DNA from: Elusimicrobiales bacterium
GTDB lineage: Bacteria; Elusimicrobiota; Elusimicrobia; Elusimicrobiales; Elusimicrobiaceae
Assembly: GCA_028688475.1 (NCBI GenBank)
Contig: JAQTYB010000014.1
Span: 1 to 36,280 of the forward strand
DNA length: 36,280 bases
Direction: 5' to 3'
The notes under the pieces are model-generated. The model was not told where the DNA came from and ran no database searches. It saw only the letters and a list, made by a program, of their open reading frames with translations. This document shows, piece by piece, positions 6,722 through 14,975 of this stretch. Each line of letters begins with the position of its first letter. Position 1 is the first letter of the stretch. The position numbers were made by a program, and so were the translations under genes.

Positions 6722-8245
6722 ATGAAAAAAGGAAAGCTTGAACTGACTTGGGTGGGGAAGGATGAGCGGGTTCGGCTGGAGCCTCGGGTTTTGGTGGAGG
6801 ATGCCGCTAAGTCCTATGGCGACACGAAGGCTGAAAATATGCTTATTTTCGGCGACAATCTGCTTGCGCTCAAGGCTCTAGAACAGGATTTCGCCGGACG
6901 GATTAAGTGTATCGCCATAGACCCGCCTTATAACACCGGCAATGCTTTCGCGCAGTATGACGACGGTGTGGAACATTCGCTCTGGCTTTCGCTGATGCGC
7001 GACAGGCTGGAGCAGTTGAAAAAACTGCTTGACCCAGAAGGTACCATTTGGGTTTGCATAGACGACGATGAGAGCCATTATCTTAAAATCCTTTGCGATG
7101 AGGTCTTTGGGCGTCAGAATTTTGTGGCAAATATAGTTTGGCAAAAAAAATACGGTCCCGCTAACGATGCTAAATGGTTGTCAGATTCACATGACCACAT
7201 CCTCCTGTTTGCAAGGGATAAAGAGAAATGGCGTCCTAACCTGATACCACGGAGTGAAGAGCAGTTGCAGGATTATAAGAACCCCGACAATGACCCTCGC
7301 GGTATATGGCGCGCCAGCGACCTTTCGGCAAAAACCCCTTCCCCATCGTGTATGTATCCCATTACAGGCCCGAACGGAAAAATATATCAACCGCCTCCAA
7401 CGCGGTCATGGGTTGTTAGCAAAGAAAGATTTGATGAACTTCTTCGGGATAACCGCATTTGGTTTGGTGTAAAGGGAACAGGCAGACCAATGGTTAAAAA
7501 GTTCCTGACGGAAGTAAAAGGTGGCATCACCGTTGAAACATGGTGGCCGCGCGAATTTGCTGATGATAATAAAATTGCAAAATATGAGTCTAAAGACTTA
7601 TTCGATGGCGATTCATTTGCTACGCCTAAACCAGAGAAGTTGCTTCATCGCATATTACAGACTGCAACCAATGATGGCGACTGGGTTTTGGATTCGTTTG
7701 CCGGGTCTGGTACAACCGGTGCCGTGGCGCATAAAATGGGCCGCAAATGGATTATGTGCGAACTGGGCGAGCATTGCCATACTCATATCATCCCGCGCAT
7801 GAAAGCCGTCATAGATGGCGAACAGGGCGGCGTATCTAAAGCCGTCAACTGGAAAGGCGGGGGCGGGTTCAAGTATTACCGGCTTGCGGAATCGCTGCTT
7901 GTGCGGGACGCGGACCTGTCCACCAAGGACCGGCCCGTATATGTCATCAACCCGCGATATAATGCCGTAATGCTTATCCGCGCTATTTGCAAAATTGAAA
8001 ATTTCCGTTACCGTAACGATGGACGCATGCACGGTATCTCAAGCGAAAGCCGGTTTTTGCATATCACTACCCAGCTTTTGACACAGAAGTATATTGACTC
8101 GTTGGCGGAGGATATCGGCCCGAACCAGTCCCTGCTCATCTACGCCACACGTTGCGCTCGCGGCCTGCACCTGCCGCCGAACGTGGAAATCAAAAAAATC
8201 CCGCGCGACCTGCTAGCCAAGTGCGATTTCCAAGAGGATAAGTGA
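6722..8245 (+). CDS. mod: Type III restriction-modification DNA methyltransferase (Mod, N6-adenine)
   Basis: 507 residues. The SAM-dependent N6-adenine methyltransferase has beta-class motif order: catalytic DPPYNTG starts at Asp67, and the SAM-binding motif FAGSGTTGA starts at about Phe326. Between them lie WLSLMRDRLEQLKKLL, WVCIDDDESHYL and VWQKKYGPAN, the usual Mod core, plus a variable segment (about 130-300) that should be the target-recognition region. In type III systems Mod alone methylates and Mod2Res cleaves. The Res gene is at 10060, with two other genes placed between. The target sequence cannot be read from the protein. Confidence 0.93.
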   Translation: MKKGKLELTWVGKDERVRLEPRVLVEDAAKSYGDTKAENMLIFGDNLLALKALEQDFAGRIKCIAIDPPYNTGNAFAQYDDGVEHSLWLSLMRDRLEQLKKLLDPEGTIWVCIDDDESHYLKILCDEVFGRQNFVANIVWQKKYGPANDAKWLSDSHDHILLFARDKEKWRPNLIPRSEEQLQDYKNPDNDPRGIWRASDLSAKTPSPSCMYPITGPNGKIYQPPPTRSWVVSKERFDELLRDNRIWFGVKGTGRPMVKKFLTEVKGGITVETWWPREFADDNKIAKYESKDLFDGDSFATPKPEKLLHRILQTATNDGDWVLDSFAGSGTTGAVAHKMGRKWIMCELGEHCHTHIIPRMKAVIDGEQGGVSKAVNWKGGGGFKYYRLAESLLVRDADLSTKDRPVYVINPRYNAVMLIRAICKIENFRYRNDGRMHGISSESRFLHITTQLLTQKYIDSLAEDIGPNQSLLIYATRCARGLHLPPNVEIKKIPRDLLAKCDFQEDK

Positions 8246-8250
8246 ATAGA

Positions 8251-8270
8251 TATAATCTAGCGTCTGGAGG
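8251..8270 (+). promoter_or_regulatory. Possible internal promoter and strong ribosome site before the ATPase gene
   Basis: TATAAT at 8251-8256 lies just after the mod stop codon, and TGGAGG at 8265-8270 is well placed for ATG 8277. A weak -35 candidate TTTCCA lies at 8227-8232 (18 nt spacer). If active, the ATPase, DUF4276 and res genes could be transcribed apart from mod. Confidence 0.45.
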
Positions 8271-8276
8271 TATCTT

Positions 8277-9419
8277 ATGGACATGTATCCGGGTATCGGT
8301 GAAATAAAAATTTCAGGTTTTAAATCCATTCGGGAATTAACGTTGCCGCTTGGCCGCCTTAATGTCCTGATAGGCGCCAATGGCGCGGGAAAATCCAATT
8401 TCATTAATGTATTTTTGCTCCTGGATGCCATGACTTCCAAACGTTTGGGGCGGTATGTCCTGGAACGCGGCGGCGCGGATTCTCTGCTATTTTACGGGCG
8501 GGATGTAACTAAAGAGCTAAAAATTGCCTTCACTTTCGGGGACAACAAGAGGCCTGCTCAGCCTGGCGCCAGTGCCGATTTTACAGGCTTTGAGAGCTAT
8601 CACTACATGTGCGCATTAAAACCGGACGATAATGACTCGCTTTTTTTCGATGTGGAACATTGTCCCGTTTTTGAGGGCGGCACAATACGGAGCCTCATGG
8701 GCGCGGGCAAAGAAATGCAACTTGCTGAATGGACAAACACAAGTCCTGTTGCACGAGATATCTGGCGAAATTTGCGCGACATAAAGGTTTTTCATTTTCA
8801 AGACACAAGCGAGAGCGCTCCGATGAAAAAATCATCCGCGCTATTAATTAACAATGTGGTTTTGCGGCCCGATTGCGAGAACATCGCCGCATTTTTATAT
8901 TTCCTCAAAAAAAATAATGAGAAAGACTATCAGCGCATAGTGAGCGTAATTAAAATGGCAGCGCCGTTTTTTGCTGATTTTTCATTCGGCGATGTAAGCG
9001 AAAACACCCGGAATGTCCGTCTGGAATGGCAGGATATAAACTCCGCTAAATATTTCAATGCCAACACGCTTTCCGACGGAACATTGCGGTTTATCTGTCT
9101 GGCAACTCTGCTTTTACAGCCCAAGCCGCCATCAATAATAATTCTGGATGAGCCGGAGTTGGGATTGCATCCTGCCGCTATAACGCTTCTGGCGGAAATG
9201 CTTGAAAGCGCCTCGCAGAAATCGCAGATTATTGTTTCCACGCAATCCGTGACGCTTATCAACAATTTTGAGCCTGAAAACATAATCGTGACTGAACGCG
9301 AACTGAAAACCGGCGCAAGCGTGTTTAAGCGGCTTGATAGGGAAAAAACAGAACAGTGGCTGGAGGATTATTCGCTTGGTGAAGTGTGGGAAAAGAACAT
9401 CATCGGAGGCAGGCCATGA
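8277..9419 (+). CDS. AAA_21-family ATPase of RecF/OLD-like type, defence-associated
   Basis: 380 residues. It opens with ISGFKSIRELTLPLG as in OLD/RecF/SMC-like ATPases. Walker A is GANGAGKSN (33-41). The C-terminal half has the signature-like NTLSDGTLRFICLATLL, Walker B LDEPELGLHP (290-299, catalytic Glu292) and STQSVTLIN. This family pairs with TOPRIM-like nucleases or other effectors in several anti-phage systems (PARIS, Gabija, OLD class; family knowledge). The next gene overlaps by 4 nt (ATGA) and encodes a DUF4276 protein, so the two probably act as one module. Confidence 0.9.
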   Translation: MDMYPGIGEIKISGFKSIRELTLPLGRLNVLIGANGAGKSNFINVFLLLDAMTSKRLGRYVLERGGADSLLFYGRDVTKELKIAFTFGDNKRPAQPGASADFTGFESYHYMCALKPDDNDSLFFDVEHCPVFEGGTIRSLMGAGKEMQLAEWTNTSPVARDIWRNLRDIKVFHFQDTSESAPMKKSSALLINNVVLRPDCENIAAFLYFLKKNNEKDYQRIVSVIKMAAPFFADFSFGDVSENTRNVRLEWQDINSAKYFNANTLSDGTLRFICLATLLLQPKPPSIIILDEPELGLHPAAITLLAEMLESASQKSQIIVSTQSVTLINNFEPENIIVTERELKTGASVFKRLDREKTEQWLEDYSLGEVWEKNIIGGRP

Positions 9420-10063
9420 AGAAGATATTTCTTCTGGTGGAAGGCCAGACCGAGGAACTATTTGCAAATGGGATATTGTCGCCGCATTTTGCCTCAAAGC
9501 AGGTAGAGCTGAAACCAGTTCTGATTTTTACACGCAAACTAAGCACGGGCAAGCGCAGCAAGGGCGGCACTATCCGCTATGCGGAATTCAAGAAGCAAAT
9601 TCAGCGTTTGCTGGGAGACAGCAGCGCGGTTTGCGTAAGCACGCTTATTGATTACTACGGGCTACCCGAGGACTTTCCCGGACGAAGCAATGCTTCGGGA
9701 ATAACCGCGCAGGACAAAGCCTTGTCGGTGGAAAATGCCATTTGTAAGGATATTGACACTCTAAAATTCAAACCACATCTGTCCGTCCATGAGCACGAAG
9801 CATTGCTGTTTTCTAAACCACAAATCCTTGCCGATAAGTTAAGTGTTCCACTTACAAAGATTGAAAATATCCCAAGGTATACCACGCCTGAAGAGATAAA
9901 CAACAGTCCAACAACATCGCCATCGCAGAGACTGAAAGAGATTTATCCTGGCTATACGAAAGTTGTGTTTGGGTATGAAATAGCAATCGCCATAGGCCTT
10001 GACGCAATGCGCGGCAAGTGCCCGCATTTTAATGACTGGGTAACGCTGTTGGAAAATATATGA
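9416..10063 (+). CDS. DUF4276 family protein (TOPRIM-like), partner of the AAA ATPase
   Basis: 215 residues from ATG 9416. The N-terminus IFLLVEGQTEELF (Glu9, Glu13, Glu14) is the DUF4276 hallmark and looks like the first TOPRIM acidic motif. Further family marks are LIDYYGLPEDFPG (about 80-92) and HEHEALLFSKP (about 127-137). Members usually follow an AAA_15/21 ATPase gene, as here, and are thought to be nuclease effectors, though catalysis is inferred from the fold. The gene overlaps both neighbours by 4 nt, which ties it tightly to the ATPase and to res. Confidence 0.85.
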   Translation: MKKIFLLVEGQTEELFANGILSPHFASKQVELKPVLIFTRKLSTGKRSKGGTIRYAEFKKQIQRLLGDSSAVCVSTLIDYYGLPEDFPGRSNASGITAQDKALSVENAICKDIDTLKFKPHLSVHEHEALLFSKPQILADKLSVPLTKIENIPRYTTPEEINNSPTTSPSQRLKEIYPGYTKVVFGYEIAIAIGLDAMRGKCPHFNDWVTLLENI

Positions 10064-12639
10064 CCATATTGCCCGAACAGATTTCCCGCTACATGAGTTT
10101 GCGCGAGCCGCAATTGGAAGCGCTTGAAGTGCTTCATGCCATCAGCGCGGACACCGATTACAAGACCGCCGCTGCAACTGCCGTTGCCGCAAAAGCCTCT
10201 GCCGTCAGCAAAACTGCCAAGCCGGTGGAGTTTGACACCAAATTCCCGTCTTTCTGCTTTGCGCTCGCCACGGGCGTCGGCAAAACCCGGCTCATGGGCG
10301 CGTCGATTTATTACCTTTGGAAAAACAAGGGTTACAAAAACTTTTTCATACTCGCACCAAACATCACCATTTACGACAAGCTGCGCGCCGAACTTAACCC
10401 CGCACACGCCAAGTATATGTTCGTGGGTCTTTCCGATTTTCCCTCGCCGGAAATTTACGATGGGGACAATTACCTGCGCTTCAACCCGCGACAAGGCAGG
10501 CTGGACGATAATCAGGCTAATGTTTTCATCTTCAACATAAGCAAGATTTTTTCCCGCACGGATGTGGAATTCAAGTTTCACCGCTTCAATGAAACCTTGG
10601 GCGACTCGTTCTCCGCCATGCTGCGGGAAATGGATGACCTCGTTTTCCTGATGGACGAAAGCCACAGGTATCGCGGTCCCAAATCGCTTGAGGCCATTAA
10701 CCATCTGAAACCCGCGCTTGGCATAGAGTTTACCGCAACGCCGACGTACGAAAAGAATGTGGTCTATTCCTTCGGGCTGGCGCAGGCAATAGGCAAATTC
10801 GTCAAATCGCCCACGGTTATCACGCGCACCAACCTCACCACGGCAGACGAAGCGGAGCTGGAAAAGCTGAAACTGCTGGACGGCATGACGCTTCACGAAA
10901 TGAAAAAGGCCCGCCTTGCCGAATACTGCGCCGTCAAACAGGAACCGTTGGTAAAGCCATTTGTGCTGATTTCAACAAAAGATACGACACATGCTTCGGA
11001 AGTCCGCAACTACATTGAATCGGACGCATTTTGCGACGGACGCTATAAAGGCAAGGTCATAGAAATCCACTCCGGCAAAACCGGCGCGGAAAGCGACGAG
11101 AACATTCAGCGGCTTCTCTCTGTGGAAAGCGCCACAAGCACGGTTGAAATAGTAGTGCATGTGAATATGCTCAAGGAAGGCTGGGACGTGCGCAATCTTT
11201 ACACCATCATCCCGTTGCGCGCCTCCACCAGCGAAATCCTCACCGAACAGACCATCGGGCGCGGCCTACGCCTCCCCTTCGGCAAACCAACCGGCGATGC
11301 GGATTTGGACGCGCTGGAAATAATCTCTCACGAGCAATACGCGAAGCTGATAAAGGAAGCGCAGGGCAATCCGTTGTTCACAATCAAAAGGCTTGAACCG
11401 CAGGATTTGCGCCCCGTTACCACCGTGCCGGTTACGCACAAGTTCATTGACATGGACAAGGTGCTGGATATAGTGCGGGAGCAAAAAAGCATTCTGTTCA
11501 CCTCTGAACTGACAGACAAGCAAAAGCTTAACGAAGTAGTGGAACAGGTTGTTGCGGCAGAGGCCAAACAGCATGAGCAAAAGGCTGCGGCGGAAGCGGC
11601 ACACCCCGGAACGCCCGCCACGGTTCAGGACGCACTATTCCCGCAGGAGGTAGCAAAACCTTTTGACCCCGTGGCTCGCAAGGAAGAGCTGAAAACGACT
11701 CTCCTGAACTACGCCCATGCCTCCATAGACGTGCCGCAGCTTGAGGTTGAAACAGTTTCATCGCTTAAACTTGAGCCGTTTGATGTCAAAGTGAATTCCG
11801 GCCCTTTTGAACTGGTAGACCAGCGCATACTGGCACGGGAACTTTCATCCGGCAAAGAACGCATTGGCGAACAGGTGGCGGTAATGGAAGTTGACAATCC
11901 GCGCGCCTTCCTCGCCGGACAGCTTATAGACGCCGTGGACGAGATTGATGTTACCAACGACAAAGCCGCCGTGCTGGCTATCGTGGATAAATATTTGGCG
12001 CAGATTAACAAGCCTGCCGGAGAACTGGGTAAAATTGTCCACCTCTACCGCGAGACTATTATCCGCGACCTCAAAGAGCAGGTGGAAGCGCATATTACCG
12101 ATAACACCAAGTCCGAGTTTTATGTCAAAAACGGATTCGTAAAATTCAGAGACTACGCCAAATCGGTGCTGGCAAAGGACGGCATCGTGCCATATACCAC
12201 GGCGGTGCAACGCTCCGATGTCGGACGCTACCTGTTTGAGGGATTCAAAAAGAGCTTCTACCCGCGAGTGCCGTTCGACTCCACGCCGGAAAAAGACTTC
12301 GCGGCGGTACTGGAGCGCGATACTGCGGTTTTGAAATGGGTACGCCCGCCGGAAGGCAATATCCCGATACGCTACAAAGGTCAGCAGTACAACCCCGATT
12401 TCATCGTGGAAACAGCGGACAAGAAATACATGATAGAGATAAAGGCGCACAACGAACTTTCGCCAACTATGGACCAGACCGTCCACGATAAGGCCTTAGC
12501 CGCGCTCCGCTGGTGCGAAACCGCTTCCAGCCTCAAAGGCTCCAAGCCGTGGGAGTACAAGCTGATACCAGACAATGCGGTAGAGCCAACCCACGACCTC
12601 AAGCTGATTCTCAGTTGCGCTGTGAAAGTGGTAGGGTGA
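10060..12639 (+). CDS. res: Type III restriction enzyme Res subunit (SF2 helicase plus endonuclease)
   Basis: 859 residues. The helicase core shows Walker A ATGVGKTRLMG (about 72-82), DExx motif DESHRY (about 199-204), FTATPT motif III, and GWDVRNLYTIIPLRAS followed by QTIGRGLRLPFG (motifs V-VI). The C-terminal PD-(D/E)xK nuclease reads NPDFIVETADKKYMIEIKAH (about residues 777-796), so both the ATPase and the nuclease centres look intact. Res needs Mod for site recognition. It starts inside the last codons of the DUF4276 gene (4 nt overlap). The gene ends just before the right border of the island. Confidence 0.93.
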   Translation: MTILPEQISRYMSLREPQLEALEVLHAISADTDYKTAAATAVAAKASAVSKTAKPVEFDTKFPSFCFALATGVGKTRLMGASIYYLWKNKGYKNFFILAPNITIYDKLRAELNPAHAKYMFVGLSDFPSPEIYDGDNYLRFNPRQGRLDDNQANVFIFNISKIFSRTDVEFKFHRFNETLGDSFSAMLREMDDLVFLMDESHRYRGPKSLEAINHLKPALGIEFTATPTYEKNVVYSFGLAQAIGKFVKSPTVITRTNLTTADEAELEKLKLLDGMTLHEMKKARLAEYCAVKQEPLVKPFVLISTKDTTHASEVRNYIESDAFCDGRYKGKVIEIHSGKTGAESDENIQRLLSVESATSTVEIVVHVNMLKEGWDVRNLYTIIPLRASTSEILTEQTIGRGLRLPFGKPTGDADLDALEIISHEQYAKLIKEAQGNPLFTIKRLEPQDLRPVTTVPVTHKFIDMDKVLDIVREQKSILFTSELTDKQKLNEVVEQVVAAEAKQHEQKAAAEAAHPGTPATVQDALFPQEVAKPFDPVARKEELKTTLLNYAHASIDVPQLEVETVSSLKLEPFDVKVNSGPFELVDQRILARELSSGKERIGEQVAVMEVDNPRAFLAGQLIDAVDEIDVTNDKAAVLAIVDKYLAQINKPAGELGKIVHLYRETIIRDLKEQVEAHITDNTKSEFYVKNGFVKFRDYAKSVLAKDGIVPYTTAVQRSDVGRYLFEGFKKSFYPRVPFDSTPEKDFAAVLERDTAVLKWVRPPEGNIPIRYKGQQYNPDFIVETADKKYMIEIKAHNELSPTMDQTVHDKALAALRWCETASSLKGSKPWEYKLIPDNAVEPTHDLKLILSCAVKVVG

Positions 12640-12644
12640 AAAGT

Positions 12645-12746
12645 ATGCAAGAACTCGTCGCCAAAAATTACGGAACATTGCTCGGCGAGATAAAATGTGC
12701 TGCCAACCCCGGAACAGGCGGCACAATTGTTGGAAGTGATTGCTGA
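12645..12746 (+). CDS. Short orphan ORF at the right border of the defence island
   Basis: 33 codons from ATG 12645 to TGA 12746, beginning MQELVAKNYGTLLGEIKCAA. It follows res by 5 nt and precedes the BMC gene, and no family is recognised. It may be a remnant of a longer gene, either the right half of the gene whose start is at 4322 or the tail of another island gene. Coding status is uncertain. Confidence 0.3.
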   Translation: MQELVAKNYGTLLGEIKCAANPGTGGTIVGSDC

Positions 12747-12763
12747 CTTGCCGAGGACATCAA

Positions 12764-13312
12764 ATGAATAACGCGATAGGCGGTGTGGAACTCAACAGTC
12801 TCGCCAAAGGTTTCGAGGTGGCGGACGCTATGCTTAAGACTTCGGCGGTGGAACTGGTTTTAAGCCGCACCGTCTGCCCCGGAAAATTCATAGTCCTTGT
12901 GGCGGGCGACGTGGCGGCGGTGACTGCCAGCGTCGAAGCCGGGGCCGCCAAAGCGGCCCACGCGCTAGTGGACCAGTTCGCCATTCCCAATATCCATCCC
13001 GAAATTTTTCCCGCAATCGCGGGCGGCGCGCCGGTTGACAAACTGGAAGCCATGGGGATAATCGAAACATTCTCGGTTTCCTCGCTTATCGAAGCCGCCG
13101 ACGCCGCCGTAAAAGCCGCGCCGGTGAAGCTTATCGAAATCCGGCTTGCGATGGCGCTGGGCGGAAAGGCTTTTGCGACGATGACCGGTGAAGTCGCCGC
13201 CGTGGAATGCGCCGTGAACGCGGGCGCGGCTGTGGCGGGAAAGCGCGGATTGCTGGTGGATAAGGTAGTCATCCCGCAGCCCCGGCAGGAACTTTTGAGG
13301 GAGATGATTTAA
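12764..13312 (+). CDS. Tandem BMC-domain microcompartment shell protein (PduT-like)
   Basis: 182 residues in two homologous halves. The first (about 8-90) has LAKGFEVADAMLKTSAVELV and VAGDVAAVTASVEAGAAKA. The second (about 93-178) has AMGIIETFSVSSLIEAADAA, KLIEIRLAMALGGKAFATMT and GEVAAVECAVNAGAAVAG. These are the strands and helices of BMC domains, and two in one chain give a pseudohexameric trimer such as PduT. In Pdu-type loci pduS and pduT are adjacent. A GAGGA site precedes the ATG. No Fe-S cysteine at the expected PduT pore position is obvious. With the PduS-like gene at 2971 it forms a split microcompartment pair. Confidence 0.9.
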   Translation: MNNAIGGVELNSLAKGFEVADAMLKTSAVELVLSRTVCPGKFIVLVAGDVAAVTASVEAGAAKAAHALVDQFAIPNIHPEIFPAIAGGAPVDKLEAMGIIETFSVSSLIEAADAAVKAAPVKLIEIRLAMALGGKAFATMTGEVAAVECAVNAGAAVAGKRGLLVDKVVIPQPRQELLREMI

Positions 13313-13833
13313 TGCGGGTCGGACGCATTATTTCTCTGGCGGTAATGGCCGCCGCGGCTGCCGTCTTTTTGAGATTTTTCGTCGTTGAAACCATCTATAT
13401 CGCCAGCGGCTCGATGGAGCCCACGCTAGTCACCGGAATGCATCTGTTTTCGGACAAGGTAACGCTGCGGCTGCGCGCGCCGAGACGGGGCGAGATAGTG
13501 GTTTTTCATTCGCCGCTGGGCGAGCACGATTCCGTCAAGCGCGTAATCGCCGTGACGGGCGACATGGTGGAATTACGCGAGAAAAAAGTGTTTTTGAACA
13601 ACAGCCCGCTGGATGAACCTTATGTACAATATGTGCGTCACGGCGAAAAGCTGGCGGGCGACACCGTGCCGCCGATGACGGTACCGCAGGGCCATGTTTT
13701 CGTGCTGGGCGACAACCGCGACGCGTCAAACGACAGCGCGACATGGAAAGACCCGCAAACGGGCGAACGTATTTTTTTCCTGCCGGTGTCCGCGATAACC
13801 GGCAAGGTGCGCGGCGCGTACAGAAAAGGGTGA
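13312..13833 (+). CDS. lepB: Signal peptidase I
   Basis: 173 residues. A membrane segment at 5-25 is followed by the S26 peptidase boxes: SGSMEPT with catalytic Ser34, then HDSVKRVIAVTGD with the general base Lys76, then GDNRDASNDS near residues 136-145. It cleaves signal peptides of exported proteins at the periplasmic face. At 173 aa it is a short, single-anchor type. The start codon overlaps the BMC stop codon by one base (TAATG), so it is coupled to the shell gene, an unusual partner for lepB. Confidence 0.93.
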   Translation: MRVGRIISLAVMAAAAAVFLRFFVVETIYIASGSMEPTLVTGMHLFSDKVTLRLRAPRRGEIVVFHSPLGEHDSVKRVIAVTGDMVELREKKVFLNNSPLDEPYVQYVRHGEKLAGDTVPPMTVPQGHVFVLGDNRDASNDSATWKDPQTGERIFFLPVSAITGKVRGAYRKG

Positions 13834-13842
13834 AGGGTATTT

Positions 13843-14223
13843 ATGCCTTGTAATGAAAATGAAGAACTGGTGCGCGAACTCTGGAAGGCCTTCAATGAAT
13901 TGCGCTGGGAAGATTCCAAAAAATTGCTGCATAAAACCTTTGTGAACGAGTACCCCCAGTCACGGGAGCGTTTTCGGGGCGCGGAAAACTTCGTGGGGAT
14001 GAACAAGGCTTATCCCGGCAGGTTCAAAATTGAAGTTCTGAGGACGCGGCCTTGCGGCGACGGCGTGATTGCCGAAACCTTCATCGCGCCGGAGGGGGGA
14101 ACGCCGGTGTTCGCGATATCGTTTTACGAGTTCCGCGACGGTAAAATTTCCAAGGCGGTCGAGTACTGGGGAGATGTCTACGCCGCGCCGGACTGGCGGG
14201 CGCGTTGGGCAGAGCGGTTTTGA
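13843..14223 (+). CDS. SnoaL/NTF2-like protein
   Basis: 126 residues with the cone-like alpha+beta NTF2/SnoaL pattern. An N-terminal helix (NEELVRELWKAFNELRWED) leads to a conserved-type strand pair ending GDGVIAETFIAPEGG, then VFAISFYEFRDGKISKAVEY and WGD near the end. Such proteins may be small-molecule isomerases/hydratases or mere binding domains. No catalytic set can be assigned. It lies 9 nt after lepB and is probably co-transcribed. Confidence 0.75.
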   Translation: MPCNENEELVRELWKAFNELRWEDSKKLLHKTFVNEYPQSRERFRGAENFVGMNKAYPGRFKIEVLRTRPCGDGVIAETFIAPEGGTPVFAISFYEFRDGKISKAVEYWGDVYAAPDWRARWAERF

Positions 14224-14247
14224 TTCTAAAAAAGGCTGGTGGATGTC

Positions 14248-14811
14248 ATGGAAAAAGCGTTTGAAGAACTCGCGGGAGAGCTGGAGAAACTCAACGGGGA
14301 GCTTTCCGGCCTGACAGGCAGGCTCAAGGCGATAACCGACCGCGCCGAGGTGGTGGCAAAACATCTCAAGCGCAACATCCCCTCGCGCGACGCGGATTTC
14401 GAGACGGATTTTCGCGCCATAGGCGGCGACCTTACGGGCTTGACCAACCGGCTGGAGGATTTCTGGAAAAAAGTGAGCGATACGGTGCGCCGCTGCGGAG
14501 TTAGAAACGCCGGGCAGGGCGGCGATATCGGCATACGCGAGTTTTCCTCGCGCGCCCGCGAGACCAACCGCTCCATAGCGGAATTCGCGTCGGCGTTCAG
14601 CTACCTGCAAAGCTGCTCGAAGGGGCTGACCATGCGCCTCAACTGGTTCGTTTTCGAGACCGATATCGAAATACTGGGCAAGCTCAGCCCTAAAATACTG
14701 TTCGCGGTGCGTGAAATCGCCAAGGCGGTGGACGAAGCCAGCGGCGCGCTTCACGCCCGTCCGCAGGAACTTCCCCCCCGCCCCGATTCATCGGGCGAAA
14801 ACCGGAAGTGA
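14248..14811 (+). CDS. Helical protein of unknown function
   Basis: 187 residues from ATG 14248; a GTG at 14239 would add three residues and is an alternative start. The N-terminal half is a run of heptad-like helices (ELAGELEKLNGELSGLTGRL, FRAIGGDLTGLTNRLEDFWK) that should form a coiled coil. The rest is also helical, without signal peptide or membrane segment, and the tail is Pro-rich. No family is recognised. It sits in the same orientation as lepB and the NTF2-like gene with short spacing. Confidence 0.7.
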   Translation: MEKAFEELAGELEKLNGELSGLTGRLKAITDRAEVVAKHLKRNIPSRDADFETDFRAIGGDLTGLTNRLEDFWKKVSDTVRRCGVRNAGQGGDIGIREFSSRARETNRSIAEFASAFSYLQSCSKGLTMRLNWFVFETDIEILGKLSPKILFAVREIAKAVDEASGALHARPQELPPRPDSSGENRK

Positions 14812-14939
14812 ATCCTGTGGACGTGATGCAGGCCGGGTGCGCGGCTTATAGCGGTACGCAAACAGTTTCAGAAAAAAAGCAAACCCGCAGCAAGAGCGGT
14901 TTTCGACGAGAAATTTCAACCTCTGCCGGCGCGCGCGCG

Positions 14940-14968
14940 TTGACTGGCGGGGGAAAGTTAACTAGACT
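14940..14968 (+). promoter_or_regulatory. Promoter for a leaderless thioredoxin-like gene
   Basis: -35 TTGACT (14940-14945), spacer of 17 nt, -10 TAGACT (14963-14968). The ATG of the downstream gene starts at 14976, 7 nt after the -10. Transcription should therefore begin at or next to the A of the start codon, and no Shine-Dalgarno is present. Confidence 0.65.
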
Positions 14969-14975
14969 GCATATT

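Noticed and set aside
14808-14975. Upstream start for the thioredoxin-like protein
   Set aside because: The extra 56 residues have no signal or domain, and a near-consensus promoter lies inside them just before the signal-peptide start.
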